A DNA stretch of 44,538 nt. Origin: Flavobacteriaceae bacterium (GTDB taxonomy: Bacteria > Bacteroidota > Bacteroidia > Flavobacteriales > Flavobacteriaceae). Of the stretch, positions 9,808 to 18,976 are shown piece after piece; position 1 is the first letter of the stretch, and each line of letters opens with the position of its first letter. The notes below the pieces were generated by a model, which ran no database searches, had not been told where the DNA came from, and worked only from the letters and a program-made list of their open reading frames with translations. A program made the translations under genes and the position numbers. Location: the NCBI GenBank assembly GCA_023257625.1, contig JALRBW010000011.1, positions 1 to 44,538 on the forward strand. The letters are read 5' to 3'.

Positions 9808-9808
9808 C

Positions 9809-9837
9809 AAAAATTATAATCGTGTATAATTTTTTTT
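9809..9837 (+). terminator. Rho-independent terminator of tRNA-Ser
   Basis: A perfect 9-bp stem, AAAATTATA (9810-9818) with TATAATTTT (9825-9833), has a 6-nt loop and runs into a further T tract. It starts 2 nt after the tRNA 3' end. Confidence 0.65.
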
Positions 9838-9878
9838 ATCTTTAACCGCATTAATTAAATGAACAAACATTAGTAAAA

Positions 9879-10643
9879 ATGAGAAAACTATTTATTGCCC
9901 TTACTTTTTTGGGTTTTATGGCTACTGCCAATGCAACTATTGCAACTCCTAATTCAGCTACTACAATGGCTTCAACACTTGTCCAAGATGCAGATGATGC
10001 TCCCGCAGAGTCAGCCTCTTTTACACAGGAGTTAAAAAAACGTTTTATTGAAGGTGGTCCTGGATTTATGGGGATCGTATTGATCTGTTTGATATTGGGA
10101 TTAGCAATTGCTATTGAACGTATCATTTTCCTAAACTTAGCTACAACAAATACAAAAAAATTAACCGACGGTGTTGAAGAAGCACTTTCTTCTGGTGGTG
10201 TAGAAGCGGCTAAGGAGTTGTGCCGAAACACTAAAGGCCCGGTAGCTTCTATTTTTTATCAGGGGTTAGACCGTATTGATGAAGGAGTAGAAAGCGCTGA
10301 AAAAGCTGTAGTTGCCTACGGTGGTGTTCAGATGGGTCAGCTTGAAAAAAATGTATCTTGGATATCACTTTTTATTGCTTTGGCTCCGATGCTTGGATTC
10401 ATGGGAACGGTAATTGGGATGATTCAAGCCTTCGATAAAATTGAAGCTGCTGGAGACATGCAGCCTTCACTTGTGGCAGGAGGGATTAAAGTAGCACTTT
10501 TAACAACAGTTTTTGGTCTTATTGTCGCTATTATCCTACAAGTTTTCTATAATTATATAGTAGCAAAAATTGATAGTATTGTTAATGACATGGAAGACGC
10601 TTCCATAACGTTAATTGATATACTTGTTGCACAAAAAAAATAA
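9879..10643 (+). CDS. exbB: MotA/TolQ/ExbB proton-channel family protein
   Basis: This is a 254-residue inner-membrane protein of the proton-driven ExbB/TolQ motor family. It begins with a signal-like segment (MRKLFIALTFLGF … ATANA, residues 1-20) and a spacer to about residue 55, an extension common in Bacteroidota ExbB. Three transmembrane segments follow, at about 62-86, 155-182 and 200-225; the second carries LAPMLGFMGTVIGMIQAF, the family signature. With the two ExbD-like proteins downstream it should form a proton-motive-force motor that energises TonB or Tol, or another outer-membrane process. It is the first gene of a four-gene run ending at a strong terminator. ExbB cannot be separated from TolQ by sequence reading alone. 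Confidence 0.9.
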   Translation: MRKLFIALTFLGFMATANATIATPNSATTMASTLVQDADDAPAESASFTQELKKRFIEGGPGFMGIVLICLILGLAIAIERIIFLNLATTNTKKLTDGVEEALSSGGVEAAKELCRNTKGPVASIFYQGLDRIDEGVESAEKAVVAYGGVQMGQLEKNVSWISLFIALAPMLGFMGTVIGMIQAFDKIEAAGDMQPSLVAGGIKVALLTTVFGLIVAIILQVFYNYIVAKIDSIVNDMEDASITLIDILVAQKK

Positions 10644-10665
10644 TTAACCTATAACAGCAAATCAA

Positions 10666-11115
10666 ATGAAAATTCAAACGATTGTAAAAATTATTAGTGC
10701 TGTTTTTGGTTTACTAGGCGTAATCTTCTTATTTAGAATAATTGGCGCTGGGGATGAAGAAATTAAAATGGCTGCCAGTATGGGAGACTTTGGAACGGTG
10801 TCACCTTTAGTGTCACTTTCAATAGCAATCCTAATTATTACTGTTCTAGTAACCCTTTTCTTTTCTTTAATCAATTTAGCATCAAGTAAAGAAAAATTAA
10901 AAAAATCAGTCATTTTTATTGGATGTTTCCTAGTAGTCCTTGGCATTGCATATGCTGCATCGACAGGGGTTGAAACTCCATTAAAGGATGGTGAAGTCCT
11001 TTCAGCTAGCGGTTCACGTTGGGTTGGAACAGGATTGAGAATGTTTTACATTTTAGCAGCCCTCGCCATATTATCTATGGTTTTATCAGGAGCTAAAAAA
11101 CTATTAAATCGATAA
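10666..11115 (+). CDS. Four-helix inner-membrane protein of the exbB-exbD operon
   Basis: This is a 149-residue protein with four predicted membrane helices (about 8-26, 48-68, 83-101 and 126-144), short loops and a basic C-terminus (KKLLNR). I recognise no catalytic motif and do not know its function. It lies between exbB (22 nt gap) and the first exbD (3 nt gap) on the same strand. I recall proteins of this kind in the same position in other flavobacteria. It may be an accessory subunit or assembly factor of the ExbB/ExbD motor, but that is inference from position. Confidence 0.75.
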   Translation: MKIQTIVKIISAVFGLLGVIFLFRIIGAGDEEIKMAASMGDFGTVSPLVSLSIAILIITVLVTLFFSLINLASSKEKLKKSVIFIGCFLVVLGIAYAASTGVETPLKDGEVLSASGSRWVGTGLRMFYILAALAILSMVLSGAKKLLNR

Positions 11116-11118
11116 CCT

Positions 11119-11742
11119 ATGGCAAAGAGAGCAGCTCCAGAAGTTAATGCCGGCTCTATGGCCGATATTGCGTTTCTTCTCCTGATTTTCTTTTTGGTAA
11201 CAACTACCATTGAAACAGACAGTGGTCTAAATCGAAAGTTACCCCCTATGGAAGACCAAGTTGACCCACCAATCATACGTGAGAAAAATATTTTTACTGT
11301 GGTAGTTAACAAAAATAATCAACTATTGGTGGAAGAAGAACTTACAGATATTGCTGATTTAAGAGAATTAGCAATTCAGTTTCTTGATAACGGTGGAGGA
11401 GTAGGTGAAGAAGCTTGTGATTATTGTCAAGGAGAAAAAAATCCATCCTCTTCTGACAATCCAGATAAGGCGATTATTTCTTTAAAAAATGACCGTGAGA
11501 CTTCGTATAAGGTGTATATCTCAGTTCAAAACGAATTAGTAGCTGCCTACAACGATTTGCGTAACCGTGAGTTTCAACGTTTGTATCCAAGTGCAGGAAT
11601 TTCTTATGTAGAAGCACAAAAACGCTATGATGACCCTAGAACTTCCATGGAGGTTCAAGAAGATTTAAAGCCGAAACTAGATCGAGTTAAAGAAATGTTT
11701 CCACAGAAGTTATCTGAAGCAGAACCTAATAAAACAAATTAA
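11119..11742 (+). CDS. exbD: ExbD/TolR-family biopolymer transport protein, first copy
   Basis: This is a 207-residue single-pass protein, longer than classical ExbD (about 140). SMADIAFLLLIFFLVTTT at residues 13-30 is the membrane helix with the conserved proton-carrying Asp16. The periplasmic domain begins near residue 33 and contains an inserted Gly/Cys loop with a Cys100-x-x-Cys103 pair (EACDYCQG) and a long charged C-terminal extension. It should pair with ExbB to convert proton flow into force. A second, different exbD follows 11 nt downstream, so the motor probably contains a heteromeric ExbD pair. Confidence 0.9.
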   Translation: MAKRAAPEVNAGSMADIAFLLLIFFLVTTTIETDSGLNRKLPPMEDQVDPPIIREKNIFTVVVNKNNQLLVEEELTDIADLRELAIQFLDNGGGVGEEACDYCQGEKNPSSSDNPDKAIISLKNDRETSYKVYISVQNELVAAYNDLRNREFQRLYPSAGISYVEAQKRYDDPRTSMEVQEDLKPKLDRVKEMFPQKLSEAEPNKTN

Positions 11743-11753
11743 AACATTTAATT

Positions 11754-12236
11754 ATGTCTAAATTTAAAAAGAAAAAAGGAGGGGAATTACCCGCTATTTC
11801 AACAGCTTCATTGCCTGATATTGTATTTATGTTATTATTCTTTTTCATGGTAGCAACTGTCATGCGTGACAGTACCTTGATGGTAGTCAATAAACTACCT
11901 GCTGCTGACCAAGTTGAAAAACTTGATAAAAAAGACCGTGTAATGTATATTTATGCAGGAAAACCTTCCAGTCGATATGAAGACAAATACGGAACTAGTG
12001 CCAAAATACAATTGAATGATAAATTTGCAAGCGTTAATGAGGTAGGTGCTTTTGTACTTGCAGAACGTGCATCTAAACGTCAAGAATTACAAAATGTATT
12101 AACCACGGCCCTTAAAGTTGATAGTGAAACGAAGATGGGCTTAATACAAGATATTAAGCAGGAACTACGTAAAGTAAGTGCTCTTAAAATAAATTATACA
12201 ACGCGTGTAGGTAATTATCAGCAAAACTTAAATTAA
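11754..12236 (+). CDS. exbD: ExbD/TolR-family biopolymer transport protein, second copy
   Basis: This is a 160-residue protein with a very basic cytoplasmic start (MSKFKKKKGG), then one membrane helix at about 18-38. SLPDIVFMLLFFFMVAT holds the conserved Asp22. The periplasmic part is about 120 residues with no cysteine. It differs strongly from the first ExbD and is not a recent duplicate. Bacteroidota often carry such exbD pairs next to one exbB. The gene ends 21 nt before a strong terminator at 12258-12289, which closes the operon. Confidence 0.9.
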   Translation: MSKFKKKKGGELPAISTASLPDIVFMLLFFFMVATVMRDSTLMVVNKLPAADQVEKLDKKDRVMYIYAGKPSSRYEDKYGTSAKIQLNDKFASVNEVGAFVLAERASKRQELQNVLTTALKVDSETKMGLIQDIKQELRKVSALKINYTTRVGNYQQNLN

Positions 12237-12257
12237 CTTTTCATTTACTATGTCATT

Positions 12258-12289
12258 AAAAGTGCCTTATATTGAGGCACTTTTTTTAT
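12258..12289 (+). terminator. Rho-independent terminator of the exbB-exbD operon
   Basis: AAAAGTGCC (12258-12266) pairs with GGCACTTTT (12276-12284) around a 9-nt loop, followed by more T residues to 12287. It is the strongest hairpin terminator I see in the window, 21 nt after the second exbD stop. Confidence 0.85.
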
Positions 12290-12300
12290 TTTTAGACCTT

Positions 12301-12990
12301 ATGGTTTTTATAAGACCCTTATTAATTTGTTTTTTTCTTTTAATTCTTATTTTTTGTCCAAATTCATTAAGTGGACAACAACAGAGTTCTGATTCCTCAT
12401 TGTATCGTGAAGATCAATTTTATTTAGGCATTTCGATGGTATTTTTAACTAACTCGTTTCCTGAATTTGAATCTTCCGGACTTTCTCGTCATTTTCAATG
12501 GGGTATTATTCGAGATTTTCCATTATCTGCCAATGGTACTTTGGCAGCGGGTGTAGGAATAGGTATGGGATTTGATCGTTATACTTCTAACTTAGAGCGC
12601 TTTGATGAGCGCGGCAAAATTTATTATTCATTTCTAAAGGGTGATGAAAATAAATCTTTTTTTGTTTCACAAAGTGCCCTAGAACTACCTATTACTCTTC
12701 GATGGCGAAATTCTTCTGCTACAGACTTTGCTTTTTGGAGATTATATGGAGGTGTGTCTGTACAATGGTTTTATCTTACACAGGGTAAATTTAATGGAAC
12801 AAATATTAATATAAAAAACGATTTTGAAAATTATGGTGCTACTGCCCATTTAAGTGTAGGATATAATACTTGGAATTTTTACATAGGATATAGAATTACA
12901 CCATTTTTTTCAGAAGCAATTCAAGACAATAGTTTAATTTCCCTTGATTTTGTTCCGCTTACTTTAGGATTGATTTTTTATATCTTATAA
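12301..12990 (+). CDS. Outer-membrane beta-barrel protein (PorT-like/porin family)
   Basis: This is a 229-residue exported protein. A hydrophobic signal (MVFIRPLLICFFLLILIF … SLSGQ) spans about residues 1-25. The rest alternates short amphipathic strands with turns and aromatic ends (LAAGVGIGMGFDRYTS, WRLYGGVSVQWFYL, LSVGYNTWNFYIGYRI), as in eight-stranded barrels of the PorT/OmpW-like group. I chose the ATG at 12301. An upstream ATG at 12250 would place the terminator hairpin inside the gene and put a non-signal segment in front of the signal peptide. It follows the ExbB/ExbD motor genes, so it may be an outer-membrane partner, but identity with T9SS PorT is not proven. The stop abuts that of rpoN. 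Confidence 0.78.
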   Translation: MVFIRPLLICFFLLILIFCPNSLSGQQQSSDSSLYREDQFYLGISMVFLTNSFPEFESSGLSRHFQWGIIRDFPLSANGTLAAGVGIGMGFDRYTSNLERFDERGKIYYSFLKGDENKSFFVSQSALELPITLRWRNSSATDFAFWRLYGGVSVQWFYLTQGKFNGTNINIKNDFENYGATAHLSVGYNTWNFYIGYRITPFFSEAIQDNSLISLDFVPLTLGLIFYIL

Positions 12991-14433
12991 CTAAAGTTCT
13001 TTACGTAACCGAGCCACAGGAAAATCAAGTTGTTCTCTATATTTTGCTACAGTTCTACGAGCAACAGGATACCCTTTTTCTTTTAGTAATTTTGAAAGAG
13101 TATCATCGGTTAATGGTTTTTTCTTGTTTTCTGCTTTGATGAGTTGCTCTAGAATCTTTTTAATTTCAATTGTAGAAACATCATTTCCTTCTTCATTTTT
13201 CATTCCTTCTGAAAAATAGCTTTTCAGTAACTTAACTCCATAGGGTGTTTCAATGTATTTGCTATTTGCAACACGTGAAATGGTAGAAATATCCATAGAG
13301 ACTTTATCCGCAATATCTTTCAAAATCATGGGTTTTAAATGTTGTTCATCACCTGTAAGGAAATACTCTTTTTGATGTTCAATAATTGCGTTAATGGTAA
13401 TGTTCAAGGTGTGATGGCGTTGTTGTATTGCATCAATGAACCATTGGGCTGCATCAAGTTTGTGTTTAATAAATTGAACAGCCTCTTGTTGTGATTTTGA
13501 CTTAATATTACTTTCTTGATAGCCTGAAAGCATTTCTTTATATTGATTTGAAATCTTTAATTGGGGTGCATTTCTTCGATTTAATTCAACATTAATTTTT
13601 CCCTCTTCTACAGTTAAAATAAAGTCGGGCACTACATGTGTATTTTGAATTGTAGATGACAAAGGACCTCCTGGTTTTGGATTTAACTTGCTTATGAGAT
13701 TAATAGCAGTTTTTAATTGTTCTTCATTAATTCCTAAACGATCTTGTAATTTAATATAATGTTTATGGCTAAAATGATCAAATTCCTGCTCGAGAATAGT
13801 AATTGCATGTTCAATTTCTGGGCGATCATTTCTCTTTTTTTTTAATTGCAATATTAAACAATCTTGTAATGATCGTGCCCCTACTCCAGGAGGATCAAGA
13901 GATTGAACGGCTTGAATTATTTTTTTTAACTCTTCAGGATTAACAAAAAGGTTTTGCGTAAAGGCTAGGTCGTCCAATAATTCTTCATTGGTTCTTCTTA
14001 AATAGCCACTATCATCAATGCTACCGATAATAAATTCAGCTACTTGCATTTCATGATCATTCAATATTAAATTTCCTACCTGTTGAAGAAGATATTGATG
14101 AAAACTTATTCCCCCGCTCACTGGAACAATTCGATTCTCATCTTCATTAGTGAAATTATTTGAATATAATCGATAAGAGGGAATTTCGTCATCGCTTAGA
14201 TATTGATCCACGTCTATCTCATTGGCTTCTATTGTATTATGATCTTCGTAATCATCTTCAGGATTAGAAAGTTCAGGAAGTTCAAGACCACTTTCTAAAG
14301 CAGGATTTTCACCTAACTCAGCCTCTATTTTTTGTTCCAGTTCTTGTGTAGAAAGTTGAATCAACTTCATCAACTGGATTTGTTGTGGAGAGAGTTTTTG
14401 AGAAAGCTTTATTTGGAGCTGTTGCTTTAGCAT
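12991..14433 (-). CDS. rpoN: RNA polymerase sigma-54 factor
   Basis: This is 480 residues with all expected regions. The Gln/Leu-rich region I is at residues 1-50 (LKQQLQIKLSQKLSPQQIQL), the acidic region II at about 50-95. A core-binding domain is in the middle. At the C-terminus, a helix-turn-helix precedes the RpoN box ARRTVAKYRE at about 459-468, which recognises the −24 promoter element. It should direct transcription that needs AAA+ enhancer-binding activators; none is in this window. It lies 48 nt downstream of asnS on the same strand, with a promoter-like TATCTTTA (14456-14463) in the gap, so it may have both operon and own transcription. Confidence 0.95.
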   Translation of the reverse strand: MLKQQLQIKLSQKLSPQQIQLMKLIQLSTQELEQKIEAELGENPALESGLELPELSNPEDDYEDHNTIEANEIDVDQYLSDDEIPSYRLYSNNFTNEDENRIVPVSGGISFHQYLLQQVGNLILNDHEMQVAEFIIGSIDDSGYLRRTNEELLDDLAFTQNLFVNPEELKKIIQAVQSLDPPGVGARSLQDCLILQLKKKRNDRPEIEHAITILEQEFDHFSHKHYIKLQDRLGINEEQLKTAINLISKLNPKPGGPLSSTIQNTHVVPDFILTVEEGKINVELNRRNAPQLKISNQYKEMLSGYQESNIKSKSQQEAVQFIKHKLDAAQWFIDAIQQRHHTLNITINAIIEHQKEYFLTGDEQHLKPMILKDIADKVSMDISTISRVANSKYIETPYGVKLLKSYFSEGMKNEEGNDVSTIEIKKILEQLIKAENKKKPLTDDTLSKLLKEKGYPVARRTVAKYREQLDFPVARLRKEL

Positions 14434-14481
14434 GAGGTAAAATCAAATCGTTAGGTAAAGATAACGATTTTCATTTAGGAC

Positions 14482-15915
14482 TTAAAAAGAGGCGTTTTGT
14501 GGTGTTCTAGGAAATGGAATTACATCTCTTATGTTGCCCATGCCTGTAGCAAATTGTACTAGCCTTTCAAAACCTAAACCAAATCCACTATGAGGGACAG
14601 AACCAAAACGTCTAAGATCTATATACCACCAGAGTTCCTTTTCATCAATCCCCATTTCTTTAATTCTTTTTTGTAAAACATCTAATCTTTCTTCACGTTG
14701 TGAACCCCCAACGATTTCACCAATACCAGGAAACAAAATATCCATAGCTCTTACAGTTTTTTCATCGTCATTTCTACGCATATAAAATGCTTTTATGTTT
14801 GCCGGATAATCATATAAAATTACAGGGCAATTAAAGTGTTTTTCGACCAAAAAGCGTTCATGTTCACTCTGTAGATCTACACCCCAATTGTTTACAGGAT
14901 ATTGAAATTTTTTCTTTTTATTAGGCGTTGAGTTTTTTAGAATTTCAATAGCTTCAGTATAACTTACCCGTTTGAAGTCATTTTCAATAACAAAACGAAT
15001 TTTTTCTAGAAGTCCCATTTGGCTTCGTTCAGCTTGAGGCTTGCTACTTTCTTCATTAGTTAAACGATCATCTAAAAATTCAAGATCTTCTTTACAATTT
15101 TCTAATATGTAGGATAAAACGTAAGTAATAAATTTTTCGGCTAAATCCATATTATCATTTAAATCATAAAAAGCCATTTCCGGTTCAATCATCCAAAATT
15201 CAGCTAAATGTCTTGCAGTGTTTGAATTTTCAGCCCTAAAAGTGGGACCAAACGTATAGACTTCTCCCAACCCAAGGGCATAGGCTTCTGCTTCCAATTG
15301 CCCAGATACAGTCAGGTTGGTTTCTTTACCAAAAAAATCTGCTTTAAAGTCAATAGTGCCAGCTTCGTTTTTAGGTGGATGTAAAGGATCTAGCGTAGAC
15401 ACACGAAACATTTCACCCGCTCCTTCAGCATCACTACCTGTTATAATTGGTGTATTAACATAGTAAAACCCATGGCTTTGGAAAAATTGATGCACTGCGA
15501 ATGATAATGCTGAACGTACCCGCATAACGGCTGCAAAGGTGGATGTACGAACTCTTAAATGGGCTTTTTCACGTAAAAATTCAAAACTATGTTTTTTTGG
15601 CTGGATAGGATAACTATCTGGATCTGAAGGACCTAAAATTTCGATAGTATTCACTTGAAGTTCAATGGTTTGTCCCTTACCTTGGCTTTCTATAATTTTT
15701 CCTTCAAGCGCTAACGCTGCTCCAGTATTTATTTGTTTTAAAATGGATTCAGGTGTTTTTTCAAAATCAACAACACATTGCAGATTAGCTAATGTAGATC
15801 CATCATTTAGTGCAATAAAACGATTTGCTCTAAAGGTTCGTACCCAACCCTGAACTTTTTGGTTGGTTTCTACTGGAGCATCATGTAAAAGGGTTTTGAT
15901 TTTTGTCGCTTTCAT
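14482..15915 (-). CDS. asnS: Asparaginyl-tRNA synthetase
   Basis: This is a 477-residue class IIb aminoacyl-tRNA synthetase. An N-terminal OB-fold anticodon-binding domain covers about residues 1-110 ([19 protein letters not shown]). The catalytic domain follows, with motif 2 around [17 protein letters not shown] and motif 3 [15 protein letters not shown] near the C-terminus. The ending [17 protein letters not shown] is characteristic of AsnRS, as distinct from AspRS. It charges tRNA-Asn in the cytoplasm. It is first in an asnS-rpoN run, with an exact −7 box on this strand at 15978-15985. Length is normal. Confidence 0.96.
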   Translation of the reverse strand: MKATKIKTLLHDAPVETNQKVQGWVRTFRANRFIALNDGSTLANLQCVVDFEKTPESILKQINTGAALALEGKIIESQGKGQTIELQVNTIEILGPSDPDSYPIQPKKHSFEFLREKAHLRVRTSTFAAVMRVRSALSFAVHQFFQSHGFYYVNTPIITGSDAEGAGEMFRVSTLDPLHPPKNEAGTIDFKADFFGKETNLTVSGQLEAEAYALGLGEVYTFGPTFRAENSNTARHLAEFWMIEPEMAFYDLNDNMDLAEKFITYVLSYILENCKEDLEFLDDRLTNEESSKPQAERSQMGLLEKIRFVIENDFKRVSYTEAIEILKNSTPNKKKKFQYPVNNWGVDLQSEHERFLVEKHFNCPVILYDYPANIKAFYMRRNDDEKTVRAMDILFPGIGEIVGGSQREERLDVLQKRIKEMGIDEKELWWYIDLRRFGSVPHSGFGLGFERLVQFATGMGNIRDVIPFPRTPQNASF

Positions 15916-15977
15916 TTCAACTTAGTTATAATTTGAAAGTGCCTTCAAAGACATTTATTGAATAATATTTTTCGGTG

Positions 15978-15985
15978 CAAAGATA
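15978..15985 (-). promoter_or_regulatory. Predicted −7 box of asnS
   Basis: TATCTTTG on the minus strand matches TAnnTTTG exactly and lies 62 nt upstream of the asnS ATG. A TTTG at 16013-16016 (minus strand) is 27 nt further up, which is longer than the usual 17-23. Confidence 0.4.
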
Positions 15986-16011
15986 TGCTTATTTCATGAG
16001 GTTTTTTGTGC

Positions 16012-18387
16012 TCAAACGTCATCCAAAATTTGAATTTTAGGCTTTTTAATAACCTTATCATTACTAATGGTATCTTTTAACGAAATCAATAGAGATGGGA
16101 GCAAAATCAAATTAGCCAACATTGCCATAAGTAAGGTTACGGCTACTAATCCTCCAAGTGCTTTAGTACCTCCAAAATTTGATGATAAGAAAACTGAAAA
16201 TCCAAAAAACAAGACTACCGATGTATAAAACATACTAATTCCCGTTTCTCTAAGTGCTCCAAATACGGCTTTGTCAATATTCCATTTAGTGCTAATTAAT
16301 TCTTGTCTATACTTAGCTAAAAAATGTATAGTATCATCTACCGATATTCCAAATGCGATACTAAACACAAGAATGGTGGAAGGTTTTAAGGGTATACCTG
16401 CAAATCCCATAACACCAGCTGTGATTATAAGTGGTAATAAATTAGGAATTAATGAAATGATAATCATTTTATAAGACCGAAACAAAAAGGCCATAAAAAG
16501 GGCTATAAGTAAAATTGCTAGGCTAAGTGAAAGGATAAGATTGTTTATTAAATACTTAGTTCCTTTAAGAAACAAAAGTGCTTTACCTGTTACGTTTACG
16601 CCATACCGTTCGACAGGAAAAATTTTTTCAATTGTTTTTTTAAGTTCAGATTCTATGGTTTCCATTCGTTCTGTAGGAACATCTTTTAAAAAAGTAGTAA
16701 TTCGTCCGTATTGTCCAGTTGAATCTACATAGCCTCGCAGTAAATCAGTATCTCCTTTTGAATTATTCAAATAAGAAAAAATAAAACTGTTTTCTTGTGA
16801 AGTAGGAAGAGAAAAGTAATTTGGATTTCCATTATAATAGGCTTGTTTGGTAAACTTAATGGCGTTGACCACAGATAAGGGCGGGGCTAATTCAGGAATA
16901 TCTTCAATAGACTCCTGCAATTCCTCCATACGGCGAAGTGTAGCCGGTTTCACAATTCCCTTTTCACGCTTACTATCAATCCAAATTTCGAGAGGTACAA
17001 TACCATTAAAATTAGTATCAAAAAAACGAATGTCTTCAAAAAAGTTGGCTTTTTTTGGCATATCCTCAATGATGCTACCAGAGATTTTAATTTGATAAAT
17101 ACCAGTAATTCCAATAATTAATCCTAGTAAAGCTACTATGTAAACGTTTAATCTTTGTTTTTTTACTTTGTTCTCCATCCAATTTACAAACACTTCAATC
17201 GATTTATTTTTAAGGTGTTTAAGGTGCTTCTTTTTGGGCGGTGACATCAAGCTGTATAATATTGGAATTATAAGTAAAGACAGTAAAAAGATGGCTAAAA
17301 TATTAATTGACGCTACAACACCAAACTCTTTTAAAATTTTGCTATTTGTTAAAATAAAAGTAGAAAACCCAGAGGCAGTAGTTAGGTTGGTCATTAATGT
17401 CGCATTTCCTACTTTGGAAATAACCCTTTGCAAAGATTTTGCTTGGTTGCTGTGTTTTGCAATTTCTTGTTGATATTTATTGATTAGGAAAATACAATTT
17501 GGAACACCTATAACAATTATCAATGGTGGAATTAAGGCTGTAAGGACAGTAATTTCAAAGCGTAACCACCCCAAAATACCAAAGGCCCACATAACCCCAA
17601 TAGCAACCACTAGAAGGGAAATGAATGTAGCCCGAAAAGAACGGAAAAAAAGAAAAAATATTAAAGTTGTTACGAATGCCGCTCCTAATACAAACAATCC
17701 AATTTCATCAACAATATTCTGAGCATTAAGTGTTCGAATGTAGGGCATCCCTGAAACGTGGAGCTCCATACCAGTTTCTGCCTCAAAAGATTTTATAAGG
17801 GGAATTAAGGTGTCAAAAACAAAGTCTTTTCGTGCCACCGTATTTACTATTTCCTCATCCATATAAAGAACAGTTCGAATGGACTCGGAGTCAGGATCAA
17901 AAAGAAGTTGTTTGTAAAAGGGGAGTTCTAAAAATAATTTTTCTTTAAACTTTTCTATGGAGAGAGAATCACTAGCATCTCGTAAAGCAACGGGTTGCAT
18001 TTCAAAGTTTTTAGCTTTTATATTCTTTACGAGTTCTTCAATATTTTCTGTCGAAAGAAGAAAAGAGATTTCAGGGAAATCTGCCAATTTTGAATTTAAA
18101 ATCCTCCAAGCATTTCGTTTTGTAGGAGTGAAAAAGGATTTGTCTTTAACTCCAATTACAATTACATTTCCTTCCTCACCAAAAGTTTGAGTGAAAGATT
18201 GGTATAGAATGTTTTCAGGATGATCATCAGGTAATAAATTAGCTTCCGTAAAAGTAAATTGCATATACTTCCACTGTGTGGCCCAAAATCCAGTTGCAGC
18301 TGCAATGGCAATTAAAATTATGAGCCTATTGCGAAGAATAAGTCTAGCTACCAAGCCCCAAATGTTCCACTTAGAATTTTTTTTCAT
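16012..18387 (-). CDS. MMPL/RND-superfamily exporter
   Basis: This is a 791-residue inner-membrane protein built as two similar halves (about 1-390 and 400-791). Each has one N-terminal helix, a large periplasmic loop and a five-helix bundle, giving 12 helices in all. The second half carries FGISVDDTIHFLAKYRQ, and the first half the matching GVPNCIFLINKYQQ, the conserved helix-4 region of MMPL/sterol-sensing-domain-like exporters. It is probably proton-driven export of a lipid or hydrophobic compound; the substrate is unknown. It is third in pyrH-frr-MMPL (28 nt after frr). No membrane-fusion or TolC-type gene is nearby, so it is not a classical tripartite drug pump. Confidence 0.88.
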   Translation of the reverse strand: MKKNSKWNIWGLVARLILRNRLIILIAIAAATGFWATQWKYMQFTFTEANLLPDDHPENILYQSFTQTFGEEGNVIVIGVKDKSFFTPTKRNAWRILNSKLADFPEISFLLSTENIEELVKNIKAKNFEMQPVALRDASDSLSIEKFKEKLFLELPFYKQLLFDPDSESIRTVLYMDEEIVNTVARKDFVFDTLIPLIKSFEAETGMELHVSGMPYIRTLNAQNIVDEIGLFVLGAAFVTTLIFFLFFRSFRATFISLLVVAIGVMWAFGILGWLRFEITVLTALIPPLIIVIGVPNCIFLINKYQQEIAKHSNQAKSLQRVISKVGNATLMTNLTTASGFSTFILTNSKILKEFGVVASINILAIFLLSLLIIPILYSLMSPPKKKHLKHLKNKSIEVFVNWMENKVKKQRLNVYIVALLGLIIGITGIYQIKISGSIIEDMPKKANFFEDIRFFDTNFNGIVPLEIWIDSKREKGIVKPATLRRMEELQESIEDIPELAPPLSVVNAIKFTKQAYYNGNPNYFSLPTSQENSFIFSYLNNSKGDTDLLRGYVDSTGQYGRITTFLKDVPTERMETIESELKKTIEKIFPVERYGVNVTGKALLFLKGTKYLINNLILSLSLAILLIALFMAFLFRSYKMIIISLIPNLLPLIITAGVMGFAGIPLKPSTILVFSIAFGISVDDTIHFLAKYRQELISTKWNIDKAVFGALRETGISMFYTSVVLFFGFSVFLSSNFGGTKALGGLVAVTLLMAMLANLILLPSLLISLKDTISNDKVIKKPKIQILDDV

Positions 18388-18415
18388 GAAGCTGGGTCAG
18401 CTAAGTTTTTATGGC

Positions 18416-18967
18416 TTATACGGTTAGAATTTCGTTTTCTTTTTGACTGTAAATTTGATCTACTTTTACAATAAATTTATCAGTCAATTCTTGAATATCA
18501 ATTTCATAATTCTTTTGTACATCTTCAGAGGTATCTGATTTTTTTATGTCTGTATTAGCTTCTTTTCTAGCTGCACGGATCCCAATTTTTGCATTTTCAG
18601 AGGCTGCTTTTGCAAGTTTTGCCAACTCACGGCGACGTTCTTCTGTTAATGGAGGTATATTTATAATTATAGATTCTCCATTATTCATGGGATTAAAACC
18701 AAGATTGGCAATTAAAATAGCTTTTTCAATATCACCGAGCATATTTTTTTCCCATGGTTGAACTGTTAAAGTTCTTGCATCAGGCGAATTGATGTTTGCA
18801 ACTTGTGAAATGGGGGTAGGTGATCCATAATATTCCACTTTAACTCCAGATAGCATAATTGGATTGGCTTTACCAGCTCTTATATTGACCATTTCCTTTT
18901 CAAGATGAGATATGGCTAAATTCATACTTTCTTTGGCCGCTTCAATAATAAAATTTAATTCTTCCAT
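18416..18967 (-). CDS. frr: Ribosome recycling factor
   Basis: This is 183 residues, normal for the family. It shows the three-helix-bundle domain I at both ends and the small domain II in the middle. Conserved segments include VNIRAGKANPIML, VQPWEKNMLGDIEKAI, LTEERRRELAKLAKAASENAKI and the C-terminal helix with VDQIYSQKENEI. With EF-G it splits the post-termination ribosome. It starts 9 nt after pyrH, the widely conserved pyrH-frr pair. Confidence 0.97.
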   Translation of the reverse strand: MEELNFIIEAAKESMNLAISHLEKEMVNIRAGKANPIMLSGVKVEYYGSPTPISQVANINSPDARTLTVQPWEKNMLGDIEKAILIANLGFNPMNNGESIIINIPPLTEERRRELAKLAKAASENAKIGIRAARKEANTDIKKSDTSEDVQKNYEIDIQELTDKFIVKVDQIYSQKENEILTV

Positions 18968-18976
18968 GTTTAAAAT

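Noticed and set aside
9592-9819. 75-residue open frame across tRNA-Ser
   Set aside because: Its C-terminal half is just the translation of the tRNA-Ser gene (the well-known spurious LESRVRIPSS-type peptide); the frame also overlaps tatD.
12250-12300. Upstream ATG for the outer-membrane barrel gene
   Set aside because: These codons form the exbD operon terminator hairpin and would place a non-signal segment before the signal peptide; the ATG at 12301 is better.
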